Below, piece by piece: positions 46,182 through 60,700 of a stretch of DNA of 64,000 bases (within the stretch, counting starts at the first letter, position 1; each line of letters starts with the position of its first letter). Origin of the DNA: Neoechinorhynchus agilis. Taxonomy: Eukaryota; Acanthocephala. The stretch lies in the NCBI GenBank assembly GCA_051530055.1, contig CM121343.1:4154001-4218000 (forward strand), written 5' to 3'. The notes under the pieces were generated by a model. It worked only from the letters and a program-made list of their open reading frames with translations. It had not been told where the DNA came from and ran no database searches. The position numbers and the translations under genes were made by a program.

Positions 46182-47060
46182 AAAATTTGCGCTCTAATGC
46201 TGTAATACAATGCCGAATTTTAGGAAAAGCATTTATTACATTATCGCTATTTTTAAATGTCAAATTTTTACCTTCCATCTTTTCAATCAGTTTTAAAAGC
46301 TTTGTAGTTGCAGCTCCTGACGCATCATATCGACACTCTGCCTGTAAAAACGACGGTGATTTCTATCTGTTGCATATAACCTAAGAACATACCTCGACTA
46401 GTTTTTGATTCAACTTTTTAATTTCTTCGTTCCATTCACCCTCCTTTTTTGAATACTGAAACGGTAGGTTTACAAAAAAAACCCATACAAATTCGTTAAT
46501 ATACAAACTTCGTCAAACTTATTCTTTGTGCTCAAATATTCCCGACGAAACAAATTGAGGTCCATTTCCACTGCGGCTTCTTTGCTAAAAGATTTCCACA
46601 ATAGTTTAAAAAATTACACCTATCATTATTCCAACCTTTCAGCCTGAGATGCTTGTAGATCAATCATTTCTAACTGCTTTTCAGCATCATTCCATTTTTC
46701 AAATATCTACTTTCCAATCAGAAAATAGACTTTTAATTTATAATAAATCATTCCGGACCTCTTCTATTCTTTTATCACATTCCATAGCGAATGCTCGCAT
46801 TGCCTCATAGTGTTGTTCGATTTCATTAATTTCTACTTCATACTTATCGTTCTTTTGGTCAAGAACCTGTCGACCACTAAAAAACAAAATTTAAATAGAT
46901 ATTTTTGATATGGTAAAACCGCACCGTTCACTTTCACTGACGGCCATATTCACTTCCTCCAGACGATCAGTTGTCTCGTAGAGTCGCCGCTCGGATTGTT
47001 CAAGTTCAACTTCGAGCGCGTGAACACGCTTCTGCAAAGCGATTACTTCGCTTTCTGCCT
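46182..47060 (-). CDS. Tropomyosin, divergent (5' exons not located)
   Basis: Minus-strand exons encode a continuous coiled coil: AESEVIALQKRVHALEVELE (about 47060-46930) matches the core AEAEVASLNRRIQLVEEEL of tropomyosin, followed by RRLYETTDRLEEVNMAVSES, GRQVLDQKNDKYEVEINEI, EQHYEAMRAFAMECDKRIEE, a segment with WNDAEKQLEMIDLQASQAER, EAAVEMDLNLFRREYLSTKN, then KKEGEWNEEIKKLNQKL and AECRYDASGAATTKLLKLIE, ending MEALERKF. Short introns separate them. Tropomyosin winds along actin filaments. Several exons depart strongly from the usual very conserved sequence, and the C-terminus is not the standard one. The N-terminal exons may be further up (47.1-47.8 kb) but I could not prove joins. Confidence 0.68.
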
Positions 47061-47325
47061 AAATTCAAAAGGATATTTGCCACCACCACCACCACCACGA
47101 TTTTTTGCTTTCAACTATAATGCGATATTCGGCCGTGAAAAATAAAGTTAATCACGAATGAAATAAAATCATGGGGAAATTAATTTCACACAAACTTACA
47201 TAGTAGAAAACTTACAAATAACCCTGATAAAAGCGTACAAAATTGTGTGTTCCTCCGAAAACAATCGGACCTAATAAATTCAAATTTTCACCGTCTCGTG
47301 TAAAAAGGGCATGAGTTCCTTGGTG

Positions 47326-47442
47326 ATGATTTATTGTTTCCAATATTTCGTCTCGTCGGACTTCTTTAGGTCTAAAAAGTAGAGGTAGGTCACGCTGAAG
47401 AAGTCCGACGAGAAGAAATATTTAGAACAATAAATCAATATC
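47326..47442. mobile_element. Foldback element, family C
   Basis: Arms of about 43 bp: GATTTATTGTTTCCAATATT TCGTCTCGTCGGACTTCTTT (47329-47368) pair with GAAGAAGTCCGACGAGAAGA (47397-47416) and the bases after it, with a ~28-bp spacer. A third inverted-repeat family, distinct in arm sequence, lying between the tropomyosin exons and the coiled-coil gene. Confidence 0.72.
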
Positions 47443-47639
47443 ATTCAATGTTCGAACGGAAACAATTGGGTTCTATCGTGGAACGTCCATTAGCTAGAAA
47501 AATTTAGATCAAAATCAATTGGCTCTTGATTATCGCCTGATATTATTAATTTGCACTGGTGTATTCCTTCTTTTTAAAAAAGAAAAGTCGCTACGTTGCT
47601 CGTTTGAATAAAGGTTGTTGTACTAACACATTTCCGTTC

Positions 47640-48910
47640 ATTAGAAGTATTAACCAATTGTTTTTTCAGCGCGTCTAGGTTACGTTTTGCTGCGATGCTT
47701 TCATTTAGCATTCCAAAGAGACGACATTTCACGTTCAGGTAAATAGCATCAGCGTCTGATGGGTTTTTTACTTGTTGGATCATCCCTTCAGGTATTGGTT
47801 GACTTTAGTGATGTTGGACGTATATAAAAGATAAACAAAAGACGGTTGAGTTTATCAGGACGACTTGCTGCTACGGAGTGCTTTTACAGCGAGGCAAATT
47901 GGCTGTTGCAACTGGTGCTTCGTGCAAAAGCAAGCATCGGAAGTTGTAAAGGAGCCTACTGCTTCGACGTGACAAGAGCAGCATTAGCAGAACTATGGCA
48001 ACCCATTATAACAATAGTATAAGACTTATATGACGCAACCCTTGCTATCGATACCTTTTTGCGTAGACAAACGATTTTCTCGTGAAAAACACACTAGAAG
48101 AACCCGTGGGTATCGATTTTGTCATTATTCTAAACCTGATGGACTTTTTTTCGGGGAGGTGCAAGATCAAATAGTTACCATAACAAAATTATGGGGACCC
48201 AGAAAGGTGTTAGTCAAATTTGTATGGGGAATCTGTTCGATCAATAACAACAATGAATTGTTTTCAAACCTTACCTGGTTCAAATTACCACCTAGTGCAC
48301 TGACTTCCTGTTGTATAAGTCCCAATTTTGCATTGAAAGACAAGCAGAGTGTTCCAAAGAAACTTGATTCTGGATAGGGGTCATCGTCGTCCTTCGATGA
48401 ATAAGAGTCCACATTTCCTAGTAAGATGTCGCTGGCTTCTATACAAATCCTAACGTTTTCTTCAATAAACTGTTCATCGCTCGAATTGAGACCTTCAATA
48501 TATTCCCTGAATTGTTCATACTCCGCAAGGCTTCTTCTAATTTGTTTGATTTTTTCTTCTTGCAAAATTTTATTCACAATTGCTTCACGTTTTTTATCCG
48601 AACAATATCTCATCTCAGAAGGCTTTATTCGACTCCCAGCACTTGCCATACACACTATTTGCTTATTATTTCTGCATTGTTTACTTTTTGGTAACGAAGA
48701 AAAGAGACCAATGGGATGTTTCTGACTGTCGTATGATGATGGTCGATTCGCGATAATGGGCTTAAATTCGAGTTGTTGACCGCAACTGAAATAGTTATAG
48801 TAATCGATGGCACTGATATTTCCCGACTCTATCAGTTTATCCATCTCACAGTTGTTGTTGCCGCTGGTACCAACCGTCGGTTTGCGGATTGCGCTATACG
48901 TTTCCAACAT
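47640..48910 (-). CDS. Unrecognised gene with helical segments
   Basis: Exon 1 runs from 48910 (MLETYSAIRKPTVGTSGNNN) to 48275, where a donor CAG|GTAAGG follows LIQQEVSALGGNLNQ. It contains a charged helix (DKKREAIVNKILQEEKIKQI and RRSLAEYEQFREYIEG) and an acidic stretch (SKDDDDPYPE). A later exon at about 47785-47643 reads DADAIYLNVKCRLFGMLNES and RNLDALKKQLVNTSNERK. I cannot show that these exons join, and the second could be a 5' exon of tropomyosin. No family recognised. Confidence 0.45.
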
Positions 48911-48927
48911 AGATTAGTGATTGAGTT

Positions 48928-49454
48928 TCACGGAGTCGAATTGTCTTTATGTGAGAGTCTCGATGATTGGCTTCGGTTTCTAAAAAGACACACGGGCTTG
49001 TTTTTTAAAGGAAAGCAATAACCTTCACCAAGACTTCCCCATTGAAGAAAAACCCAAATTTTCCAGCGGTGGACACGATGAATTGAATTATAAAAATATG
49101 CAGCATGGCGCATCATGTAACCAGCGCCTGTGCAGTAGTAGAATGCGTTTATATACGGTTCGGCGGCGCCGCTATATGTGAAGTGGAGAAGAAGAAGACG
49201 TACAAAAAGAACGGCGTATACGGCTGTAAGCCTATACATTCTGCCTAATGATTAGTCCTCGTGTCAACAAGACGGAAACAAGAAGCGCATTCGTGTTACA
49301 GACTGCGGAGTTTCTTTTTTTAACATTGAAACCACTATCAATTCTTACCATTGGATCCAAAATACTCATATAGCTTTCCTTTTTTATTAAAAATATACAC
49401 CAAAATACAGAATTTTCGCCTATATAAATCATCAGGAGAAAAAAATTAAATTGT
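48928..49454. other. Upstream region, no secure gene
   Basis: A minus frame (48928-49239) starts with a hydrophobic MYRLTAVYAVLFVRLLLLHF, but I see no domain and it overlaps the probable promoter of the minus gene. GC-rich near 49150-49170. Confidence 0.3.
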
Positions 49455-51835
49455 AAAATTGGAGATGTGGCGACCATAATCTCCGCCCGGATAAAACAAG
49501 TATTTTCAATTGAGATATTTCACGAAGAGGAAACCTCTTCAATTGTTGTTAAATTATTCAGAAATTAGAAAAGCTTTTTTCACTTAGTTTTTCATTGTGA
49601 AATGTCTTCAATAAAATAATTTCCATTCGTTTCTCTATATGTCATAAAGAGAAAATCCTTCCGGATGATAAAATTAGAGATGTGGCGACAATAATCTCCG
49701 CCCGGATAAAACACATATTTTCAACTGAGATATTTCACGAAGAGGAAACCTCTTCAATTGTTGTTAAATTATTCAGAAATTAGAAAAGCTTTTTTCACTT
49801 AGTTTTTCATTGTGAAATGTCTTCAATAAAATAATTTCCATTCATTTTTTGGATATGCCATAAAGAGAAAATCCTACGGAATGATAAAATTAGAGATGTG
49901 GTGACCATAGTCTCCGCCCGGATAAAACAAGTATTTTCAACTGAGATATTTCACGAAGAGGAAACCTCTTCAATTGTTGTTAAATTATTCAGAAATTAGA
50001 AAAGCTTTTTTCACTTAGTTTTTCATTGTGAAATGTCTTCAATAAAATAATTTCCATTCATTTTTTGGATATGCCATAAAGAGAAAATCCTCCGGGATGA
50101 TAGAATTAGAGATGTGGCGACCATAATCTCCGCCCGGATAAAACAAGTATTTTCAATTGAGATATTTCACGAAGAGGAAATCTCTTCAATTGTTGTTAAA
50201 TTATTCAGAAATTAGAAAAGCTTTTTTCGCCCAGATTTTCATTGTGAAATGTCTCCAATAAAATAATTTCCATTCATTTTTTGGATATGCCATAAAGAGA
50301 AAATCCTACGGAATGATAAAATTGGAGATGTGGCGACCATAATCTCCGCCCGGATAAAACAAGTATTTTCAACTGAGATATTTCACGAAGAGGAAACCTC
50401 TTCAATTGTTGTTAAATTATTCAGAAATTCGAAAAGCTTTTTTCACTTAGTTTTTCATTGTGAAATGTCTTCAATAAAATAATTTCCATTCGTTTCTCTA
50501 TATGTCATAAAGAGAAAATCCTTCGGGATGATAAAATTAGAGATGTGGCGACAATAATCTCCGCCCGGATAAAACACATATTTTCAACTGAGATATTTCA
50601 CGAAGAGGAAACCTCTTCAATTGTTGTTAAATTATTCAGAAATTAGAAAAGCTTTTTTCACTTAGTTTTTCATTGTGAAATGTCTTCAATAAAATAATTT
50701 CCATTCATTTTTTGGATATGCCATAAAGAGAAAATCCTCCGGGATGATAAAATTAGAGATGTGGCGACCATAATCTCCGCCCGGATAAAACAAGTATTTT
50801 CAATTGAGATATTTCACGAAGAGGAAACCTCTTCAATTGTTGTTAAATTATTCAGAAATTAGAAAAGCTTTTTTCGCTCAGTTTTTCATTGTGAAATGTC
50901 TTCAATAAAATAATTTCCATTCATTTTTTGGATATGCCATAAAGAGAAAATCCTCCGGGATGATAAAATTAGAGATGTGGCGACCATAATCTCCGCCCGG
51001 ATAAAACAAGTATTTTCAACTGAGATATTTCACGAAGAGGAAACCTCTTCAATTGTTGTTAAATTATTCAGAAATTAGAAAAGCTTTTTTCGCCCAGATT
51101 TTCATTGTGAAATGTCTTCAATAAAATAATTTCCATTCATTTTTTGGATATGCCATAAAGAGAAAATCCTCCGGGATGATAAAATTAGAGATGTGGCGAC
51201 CATAATCTCCGCCCGGATAAAACAAGTATTTTCAATTGAGATATTTCACGAAGAGGAAACCTCTTCAATTGTTGTTAAATTATTCAGAAATTAGAAAAGC
51301 TTTTTTCACTTAGTTTTTCATTGTGAAATGTCTTCAATAAAATAATTTCCATTCATTTTTTGGATATGCCATAAAGAGAAAATCCTCCGGGATGATAAAA
51401 TTAGAGATGTGGCGACCATAATCTCCGCCCGGATAAAACAAGTATTTTCAACTGAGATATTTCACGAAGAGGAAACCTCTTCAATTGTTGTTAAATTATT
51501 CAGAAATTAGAAAAGCTTTTTTCGCCCAGATTTTCATTGTGAAATGTCTCCAATAAAATAATTTCCATTCATTTTTTGGATATGCCATAAAGAGAAAATC
51601 CTCCGGGATGATAAAATTAGAGATGTGGCGACCATAATCTCCGCCCGGATAAAACAAGTATTTTCAATTGAGATATTTCACGAAGAGGAAACCTCTTCAA
51701 TTGTTGTTAAATTATTCAGAAATTAGAAAAGCTTTTTTCACCCAGATTTTCATTATGAAATGTCTCCCATAAAATAATTTCCATTCATTTTTTGGATATG
51801 CCGTAAAAAAAGAAAATCCTTCGGGATGATGGAGT
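49455..51835. repeat. 216-bp satellite, eleven units
   Basis: Units start near GAGATGTGGCGACCATAATC at about 49462, 49677, 49894, 50109, 50326, 50541, 50757, 50972, 51189, 51405 and 51620. Two variant types (CAATTGAG or CAACTGAG; CACTTAG or CGCCCAG) partly alternate, hinting at a dimer. Copies are about 95% alike or better. No coding potential. Two more diverged units continue to about 52350. Confidence 0.93.
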
Positions 51836-52375
51836 TGGACATGTGGTGATCATTATCCCAGATAGAAAATATTTCATTGCGATATTTCGCGAAAAGGAAG
51901 TGTCGCCTCATCAGTCATCGCTAAATTATTGAGAAATTGTTTGTTTATGACGGCAAAGTCAAATGAATTTATTAAATCCAATATTTCGGCACAATCTCGT
52001 GCTTTTATCAAAGTTGTTTGTAAGTTTTACCACGTAAATTCATGCGGTATAACTTGCAAACAACCTTGATAAAGGATCAAGATTGTGCCGAAATATTGGA
52101 TTTAATAAATTCCTTTAAAATTTCTGTCATAAACAAGCATAAATAGTTCACTCTTCAAACAATTTGAGAAATTATAAAAGCCTTTTGCGCTCTACTTCCT
52201 TTTTGAAATATATTCAATAAAATATTAAATATTTTCCATCCATTCTTCTAAAAAAAGAAAATTTTTTTATATGATGGAATTCGAGATGTGGTGATAATAT
52301 TTCGCGCTCGGATAAAAATATTTGCTTAGAGATATTTCGAAAGAGGAAGCCTCATTCGCCGAGCAAAACAATATA
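51836..52375. repeat. Diverged satellite units split by a foldback element
   Basis: Position 51838 on resembles the satellite (GACATGTGGTGATCATTATC) but with many changes, stops at about 51935, and resumes at about 52140 through GAGATGTGGTGATAATATTT near 52284. The interruption is the foldback at 51937-52138. These are older edge units of the array. Confidence 0.75.
51937..52138. mobile_element. Foldback element, family A, inserted in satellite
   Basis: Long inverted repeat: TTGTTTGTTTATGACGGCAA and GAATTTATTAAATCCAATAT on the left pair with ATATTGGATTTAATAAATTC and TTTCTGTCATAAACAAGC on the right. The middle carries CTTTTATCAAAG and CCTTGATAAAGG as in the copy at 41766. About 100 bp per arm. 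Confidence 0.82.
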
Positions 52376-52659
52376 AAATGATGAATAACCTCTTTTTCGA
52401 AATATCTTCAATAAAATGTTTTGTATTCGGGGATTATGATCACCACATCGCCAGTTCTAAAAATCCACAATGCGGGATGCTATGTCGATTTGGTCGTATA
52501 ACTGGAAACCCCGCAAGCCGTAAAATAATTCAGTGTTTTCATGGCGAGGATTACAGGTTGGATGAAGATTTCGTGGAGGCTGCTAATCTTTGGTGTTAAG
52601 TTTCCGGTAGCTAGTAGGACTCACTCCTGGTAGCGAGAATTCATAACTCTTTAATTTCA

Positions 52660-52925
52660 GATTCTCGTGGCCTGGTGAACCGAACTCGATTGGTGGCATT
52701 CTCTACAAGAGAATCGGATGCTTGGCTCAACGCTATCCCAATCGCTTCTGTGGGTACTCTTCAAAAAAGACAAGGCAGTAAGGATTGCAGTGTCCCTGAG
52801 ACTCGGAGCGACCGTGGATCCGTCGGGACGCCATGGTCTCTTCGGTCGGCAATCAGGTGGCAGGTACTCACGACACGCCGATACGCACAACAACGTTTCA
52901 CTACTATAATCAATCATGTTCGTCG
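52660..52925 (+). mobile_element. LINE-type element 3' fragment
   Basis: Plus frames read TRLVAFSTRESDAWLNAIPI and then KAVRIAVSLRLGATVDPSG and RHGLFGRQSGGRYSRHADTH. These match the conserved C-terminal block (WLxAxPI, RIAVxLRLG, GxHGL, SRH) found after the RT in the same LINE family as the element at 11.65 kb. Broken by at least one frame change. Confidence 0.7.
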
Positions 52926-53209
52926 ATCCTAAAATGTACAAAAAACCAAAAATTCTTTACTAACCGCAATTGTTTTTAACAATTTGATCAATATTAGTTA
53001 CTAAGGCAATTCAGACTCTCGTCCAACTCAAGTTATGGAGATAATGTCAGCCATATTTTTCAGCATTGTCATGTATGTTTTCACACGAGGTGCGTCTTTC
53101 CAAAAATCCAAAATATCAGAACATCAGAAGGAACACAAACAAATGCCACGAGTCTTTAGTATTTTCATATTCTTTACAAAAACGACCGAAACCAATCTTT
53201 TCCGCTTAA

Positions 53210-53535
53210 TATCCAACGTTGGTTGCAGCTATGATATTATTAGAATATCCATTTGTTTTTGGGACCATTGAATTGATCCGAGCGGAGAGCGATGCCTCTT
53301 CTTCGTGGACTTTTATTTATTTTGATCACACACGCGTACTGTTGGTTTATGAGTTTTTTCTTCATATTGAGTTGATTGGTCTTGCGACATCTTCTTTTGG
53401 GCCTCTCGGCTATATTCCTTTTTTAGGAGCCTTTCGGCTGACTTGCACGCACTCTTCGTGGACGGTAGTGATTGTTTAAACGTTTTGTTGTTTTGTGTAT
53501 GTAACAAAAAGTGTAATAAAATAAACTGGTTCGAA
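53210..53535 (+). mobile_element. LINE 3' end interrupted by a truncated SINE
   Basis: 53285-53310 (GAGAGCGATGCCTCTTCTTC...) and 53464-53530 (GGTAGTGATTGTTTAAACG ...) together match the 3' end of the LINE at 13.77-13.86 kb. Between them is a 5'-truncated, minus-oriented SINE tail. Confidence 0.78.
53311..53452 (-). mobile_element. 5'-truncated SINE with 11-bp target duplication
   Basis: The reverse complement shares GCAAGTCAGCCGAAAGGCTC and GGAATATAGCCGAG with SINE copy 1 near 40080-40122. The flanks TCTTCGTGGAC at 53300-53310 and 53453-53463 are identical, a classic target-site duplication. Only the SINE tail inserted. Confidence 0.8.
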
Positions 53536-54888
53536 AAAAACATTGGAGTGTCGGTAACGTTCACTTATTTAAATATAAGCAAATAAACGCTCAGTTCTGC
53601 TTCAGTGACAAATCCGAATAGTGTGCTCCTAGATTCTCTATTTAGAGCAGCCCGATTTGAATTTCGAAAGCTTATGTCAAACTTCAATTCGAGACTAATC
53701 TGTGATGCCTGCCGTGTTGAAGATGACCTCTACATTTCAAACATATTTCTAAAGACGTTACTTGCTTTAAGATTATAATCGCTGTTTCAAATCATTTTAA
53801 AAATCCAATTCTGATTAAACCTAGGAAACTATCAACAAATAGTTAAATGTGTTCGATAAGATTTGATCCGGTCATGAAAACAGTCTAAATAATTGTATGT
53901 CTTGAAATTGCATCGTATACAGTTTAATGTTTTAAATATGAATATTACGATAATTGCATCGATAAGCAAGAATGGATTATATTGCGCACAAGGTCCGCGG
54001 CTCCTCCCTTTTCAATAAACAATATTGTAAAAATATAATGAACTTCAGATGTTCTACTGAAATCTACCAAATATCCTTTTCTTAAAAAGTCCTTAGAATT
54101 CTTATAAGGATTTTCCGAATTCAAATTGTATGTAAACTTTAGAATTTGCTATAAACATCTACAAACGAACCTACCGCGCATTTTATTGCTGTTCCACGAT
54201 TTCACAAATGAAGCATTAAAAAGTTGCAACGGGCATATTCATTTGCTTAGTTAAATGAAATTTATAATTTTTAGCAGCCATCAGTGCTAATAAGTACTAT
54301 GGAGAAGAGCAGTAGTTTTCGCGATTCTAGGAATATTTCGTTTCATGTAATGATAAAAAATGATCTTTGGTCATGTACCGTACAACTGGTTTAGTCAGAA
54401 CAAGAAGGTCGTTACTTGCAATACAATTGATTGGAGCAATCCCTAGATTCGTCATTATCAAATGTCACGAATTATCGAATGGACGAACTTGTCCAAATGT
54501 CAACTTTATCGGAATGCACTTCTTACTTAAAGGTACTGCTTGTGGCAACTAAAGCTTGATTGGACAATTAAGTTAGTGTTAATCGGGTTATTCTTCTTTA
54601 TGAGTGACATTAGAACGATAACAATTGCATTATTGACCTGTCTACCCGGAATATCTTATTTCAATGGATATTTGTACTACAAATGACCACCGGCAATACA
54701 CAAAAAATAATCTGAATAAATATTGCGTATTTGTATTGGTGAATTTTAGAGTCTACATTTTTTAGTTGAAATTTTGCCCAGATATTTGTGCTAGAAAAAT
54801 AAAATAAACGATTCATTTTTTTATTTGTTTTACAGCAACTTTGTACATTTAAATTATGATTGGTCCTTTCATGCAATAGTATATGTGT
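53536..54888. other. COE 3' flank, AT-rich
   Basis: No gene recognised. The plus frame 54367-54552 has no domain. The COE 3'UTR is presumably at the right end. Confidence 0.45.
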
Positions 54889-57297
<2,409 letters not shown>

Positions 57298-57330
57298 ATC
57301 CGATACTCTGCTCGTGTTTTTCTCAGCATG

Positions 57331-58260
57331 CTGAAACATAAAGACCTTCCAGGTAAGTTGAACCATATGAGAATTCATAGGTTTACCAATAATGTGCTTT
57401 CGAAATTCACCTTTCATGTGAGAAAGTAGTACGATATTTATGATTTTTGTTTGCGTACAAAAAAATAACATGTACCTATTTTCTATTATTTTGAACACAA
57501 CTTATTTTGTATTGTGCGCTAGGTTTCTCAAAATCTTTGGCTAACTCGATCGTCGTGTTGGAACACCGAATGGCACAGGTATTTCTAAGAAGACGCACAC
57601 ATTGAGACGATAATTTTTACAACGCACCCCGGTGGCTTAAATTACCGCCATTTAGAGTTTTAGTGTGCTTCTGCTGCTGCTGCTGTACACATTTCCCCCA
57701 CGGCGCTTTCATCTGATACCTAGGTCGCGTACTCCTTCTACATGATCTAGTAAATCCCAAAAGCCCATGAATGCCGCAAACCCACAAAAAAACCATTTCC
57801 GTGCGCCTCGCACCACTGGTACTTACCACCATTTTGTTCCTTGTCGTATGATGAGACAATGCGTGAGCACACAACAATTTTGATTAAACCAAAATACTCT
57901 CACTATATTTGGGTTTCCGCTCTATGAGCAAGTGCTTGGTCTCAGTGGACTAAAAAGGCACGATTGGATATAAAATAGTATCCAGTATTAGTACTACTAT
58001 AAAGATGGTGCGCCGAGTATGCGTGGATTCGAGCGTTGACGAATAGAGAATCCCCCTGCGTGCTTTAATTATGCACAATGCGTTTTCTCTACTCTTATAT
58101 CTTTCCTCTATGGACGTGATCTCCTAAACGAGAAGTTCCCTGTCTTTAGAACGCAAAGACGCCCGTGCATCCTTTTTCAGCCAATCAGAGTACAGATAGA
58201 TTGTAGTATTACCCAAACCGCCGCCACCACCGCCACCATCACATCAGGGCACTAGTCAAT
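57331..58260. promoter_or_regulatory. Probable COE 5' region
   Basis: Contains a run of CTG triplets (57669-57684; polyGln if coding on minus) and a CCG/CCA-rich patch at 58218-58240. A frame on the minus strand (57617-57877) includes CVQQQQQKHTK but no known domain. It may be a 5' exon or promoter of COE. Confidence 0.35.
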
Positions 58261-60700
58261 TCTACAGATATCAGAATGAGAACATTATCTTTCTGTTGCT
58301 CGTTTCATGTAAAGCATTGCGAATGCAGTCTAGCGCTTGCAGTTTGTCACTGCGATCAATAAGTATTCTGAGTCCCAAGTGGATTTTAGTCTCTACTATC
58401 CATACGCCGCATCCACAATTGCAGACCCGACGCAATATGTAATAACTTTTAATGCCAGACAAAAATAATCATCGAATGAATTTCGGTTAATCTTTATAGA
58501 AATTGTCAAATTCATAATTTCAAAAAAAAATTTAATGTCGCAAAGTGGAACTTTAACCATCAAAGAGAACAAATATCATTAGTTAAACGATTTTAGAAAA
58601 AAGAAATACGACTCATGGCATTTATTGCACTTTGAGGATCGAAAAATATCCCAGTAGAAATTAGGAGACTTGCGGGAATTGTAGATCAAGTAGGGAGCAC
58701 CAAAAACCCACCTATGACTGAATGCTACAAACACGTCGTCAACAAAATCATATTAATCATTGATTAGAATTTTATTCGCAGACACGAGCCACGCCTGAAA
58801 CCTAATGAATAATGCAATATCTATTAGCGGAAAATCGGGAATTGTATTATCATCATTCTTGCGAAAAGTTCTTTATAAAAAACAACTGTGAAAGCAAAGT
58901 CTTGCAGACAATCTCTCCTTAACGAGTTTGTCAACCTCTTTATCCAAAAGTAATCAATGCAGGGCGTGTTTTAAGTTGTACATGACAATATTAGGGCGGT
59001 ATGTGTCCTTGGTATTTTATTAATTTAATATTATTCCCAGAGTTAAATTTTGTAAAGCTAAAGGGCAATATTTATTTTAGTCAATTCTATGAATAGATAA
59101 CTATCTATTCGATTTTCAGGAATTCACGCTATAAACAGTAAGACTCGCAACAATCCTTAATCAATTTGCTTATTATCACTTGAAGATCTTTTGATCATTC
59201 CGCGGTTGTGGGTTACCTGCAGCGAATAGGCGGCGTTCACTCTGTAGTTTTAAAGTTTTTATACTGTTAAGATCAAATTGATCTTGTGATATACAACCAT
59301 CAAGCATTTCTTTTAAAAAAACCGCTATAATTAATTGGTATTCCAATCACAAAAATCTCAAATCACCGCCCAGTATTTAAGCAGTACTGTTTATGCAAAA
59401 TTAATAATAGCAATCAAGAGCTATAAATTCATTATAAAGCGAAAAAATTAAAGGGCTTAAGCTTATTTTTATTAATTTCTCATGACTGTCCTAATGAAAG
59501 CTTAAAAATGTTTTAATTCGAAATTCAACTTCGATCATACAAGTTGTGAGGTTATATGATTGAAATTATTGTTTAGGTCTTCACTCAGATCCGAAGAGGT
59601 TCAAAACGTCCTTAATAAAAAATCATTTACTCGTTGAAGACCTAAACAATAATTCCAATGATTATTACATGGTAAAATTTAGATAAAGTATTAAATTTTA
59701 CAAATTAATAATTAAAAACATGTACTAATTTTTTTTATTGCAATAAAACAGATAACCGTGACCTGAAAGAGAAGATATTACACTAAAAAAGTTTGTTTAT
59801 TGTCACAAAAATCAGTGCCACTAACAGTCTGTAGAAAAGCTTAAACGAGATGTTACAATTAATTTAAATATCCATGTTCTTACTTAGAAATTGTGTCCGC
59901 GTTCTTTATGTATCCGAAGAATGCTTTGGCCAATAATATTGTGTCAATTTAGTTTCTAGCGATAAGCCATAGAATTAGAAGTTAACTGCAGTTTTAGAAG
60001 AAAATTTCGACAGTGAGTCAATTTTCATTGGTCGTATCGAGATCTTTTGTTACGTGGTTATTTAATCCACGTTCTTTCACTATTATGCCATTTCTCATGA
60101 CAATAAATGAGCAGCGGCTAAACTTATGGTGTAATGTTTAAATTAGCGTTAAAGCAATTTTACTCACTATATTTTGCAAAGATTCAAATCGGCCTTCATA
60201 GAATAGTGTATGAACATTCCTTAAAGTCAATGTGTAGGCGAGAATTCGAAATGGGGTCTTTGACGCTAAAATTTCGAAGATAAGCTGGCATGTGACAAAA
60301 TAAACTTACATCGAACAGATTTTGCTGCAAATGCTTAATGTTTTAAGTGCGAAATTGATTTTGCAATATTATTGAGGAATGAACGAGTGTAAATTGACCA
60401 TTGAGATATTTTTTAAGAACGGATCAAGAGAAGAAATGACTTCGGAGAATCGAAATAGTGCGCAAAACTAATCTAAGGACACATAAACAAGGAAATCGCG
60501 AAATTCTAGATGGATAATGACAACGTGCCGTATTGTTTCGGCGTCAGTGAAGCTAAAAGTGACTCAAATAAAATAAACGCAGACGTCGACTATTTTTTGT
60601 AAGCTAGATTTTCGATAATTTGTAAAATATAATTATTCACTCACTATAAAGTCACCAGAAAGATTAAATCGTGCTCTTTAAAGGTGGATAGATTGCGAGT
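58261..60700. other. AT-rich non-coding stretch
   Basis: About 2.4 kb without a recognisable gene. It holds a foldback-related element at 59558-59661. Confidence 0.5.
59558..59661. mobile_element. Foldback element related to family B
   Basis: ATGATTGAAATTATTGTTTA GGTCTTCA pairs with TGAAGACCTAAACAATAAT TCCAATGAT. The loop carries AGGTTCAAAACGTCCTTAAT, like the arms of the element at 45919, so it looks like a shortened relative. Confidence 0.7.

Noticed and set aside
48928-49239. 103-aa secreted protein
   Set aside because: The hydrophobic start is suggestive, but the rest has no cysteine pattern or domain and it overlaps a probable promoter.
49455-51835. CRISPR-like array or integrated phage repeats
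   Set aside because: Units are contiguous with no spacers, and the genome is animal.
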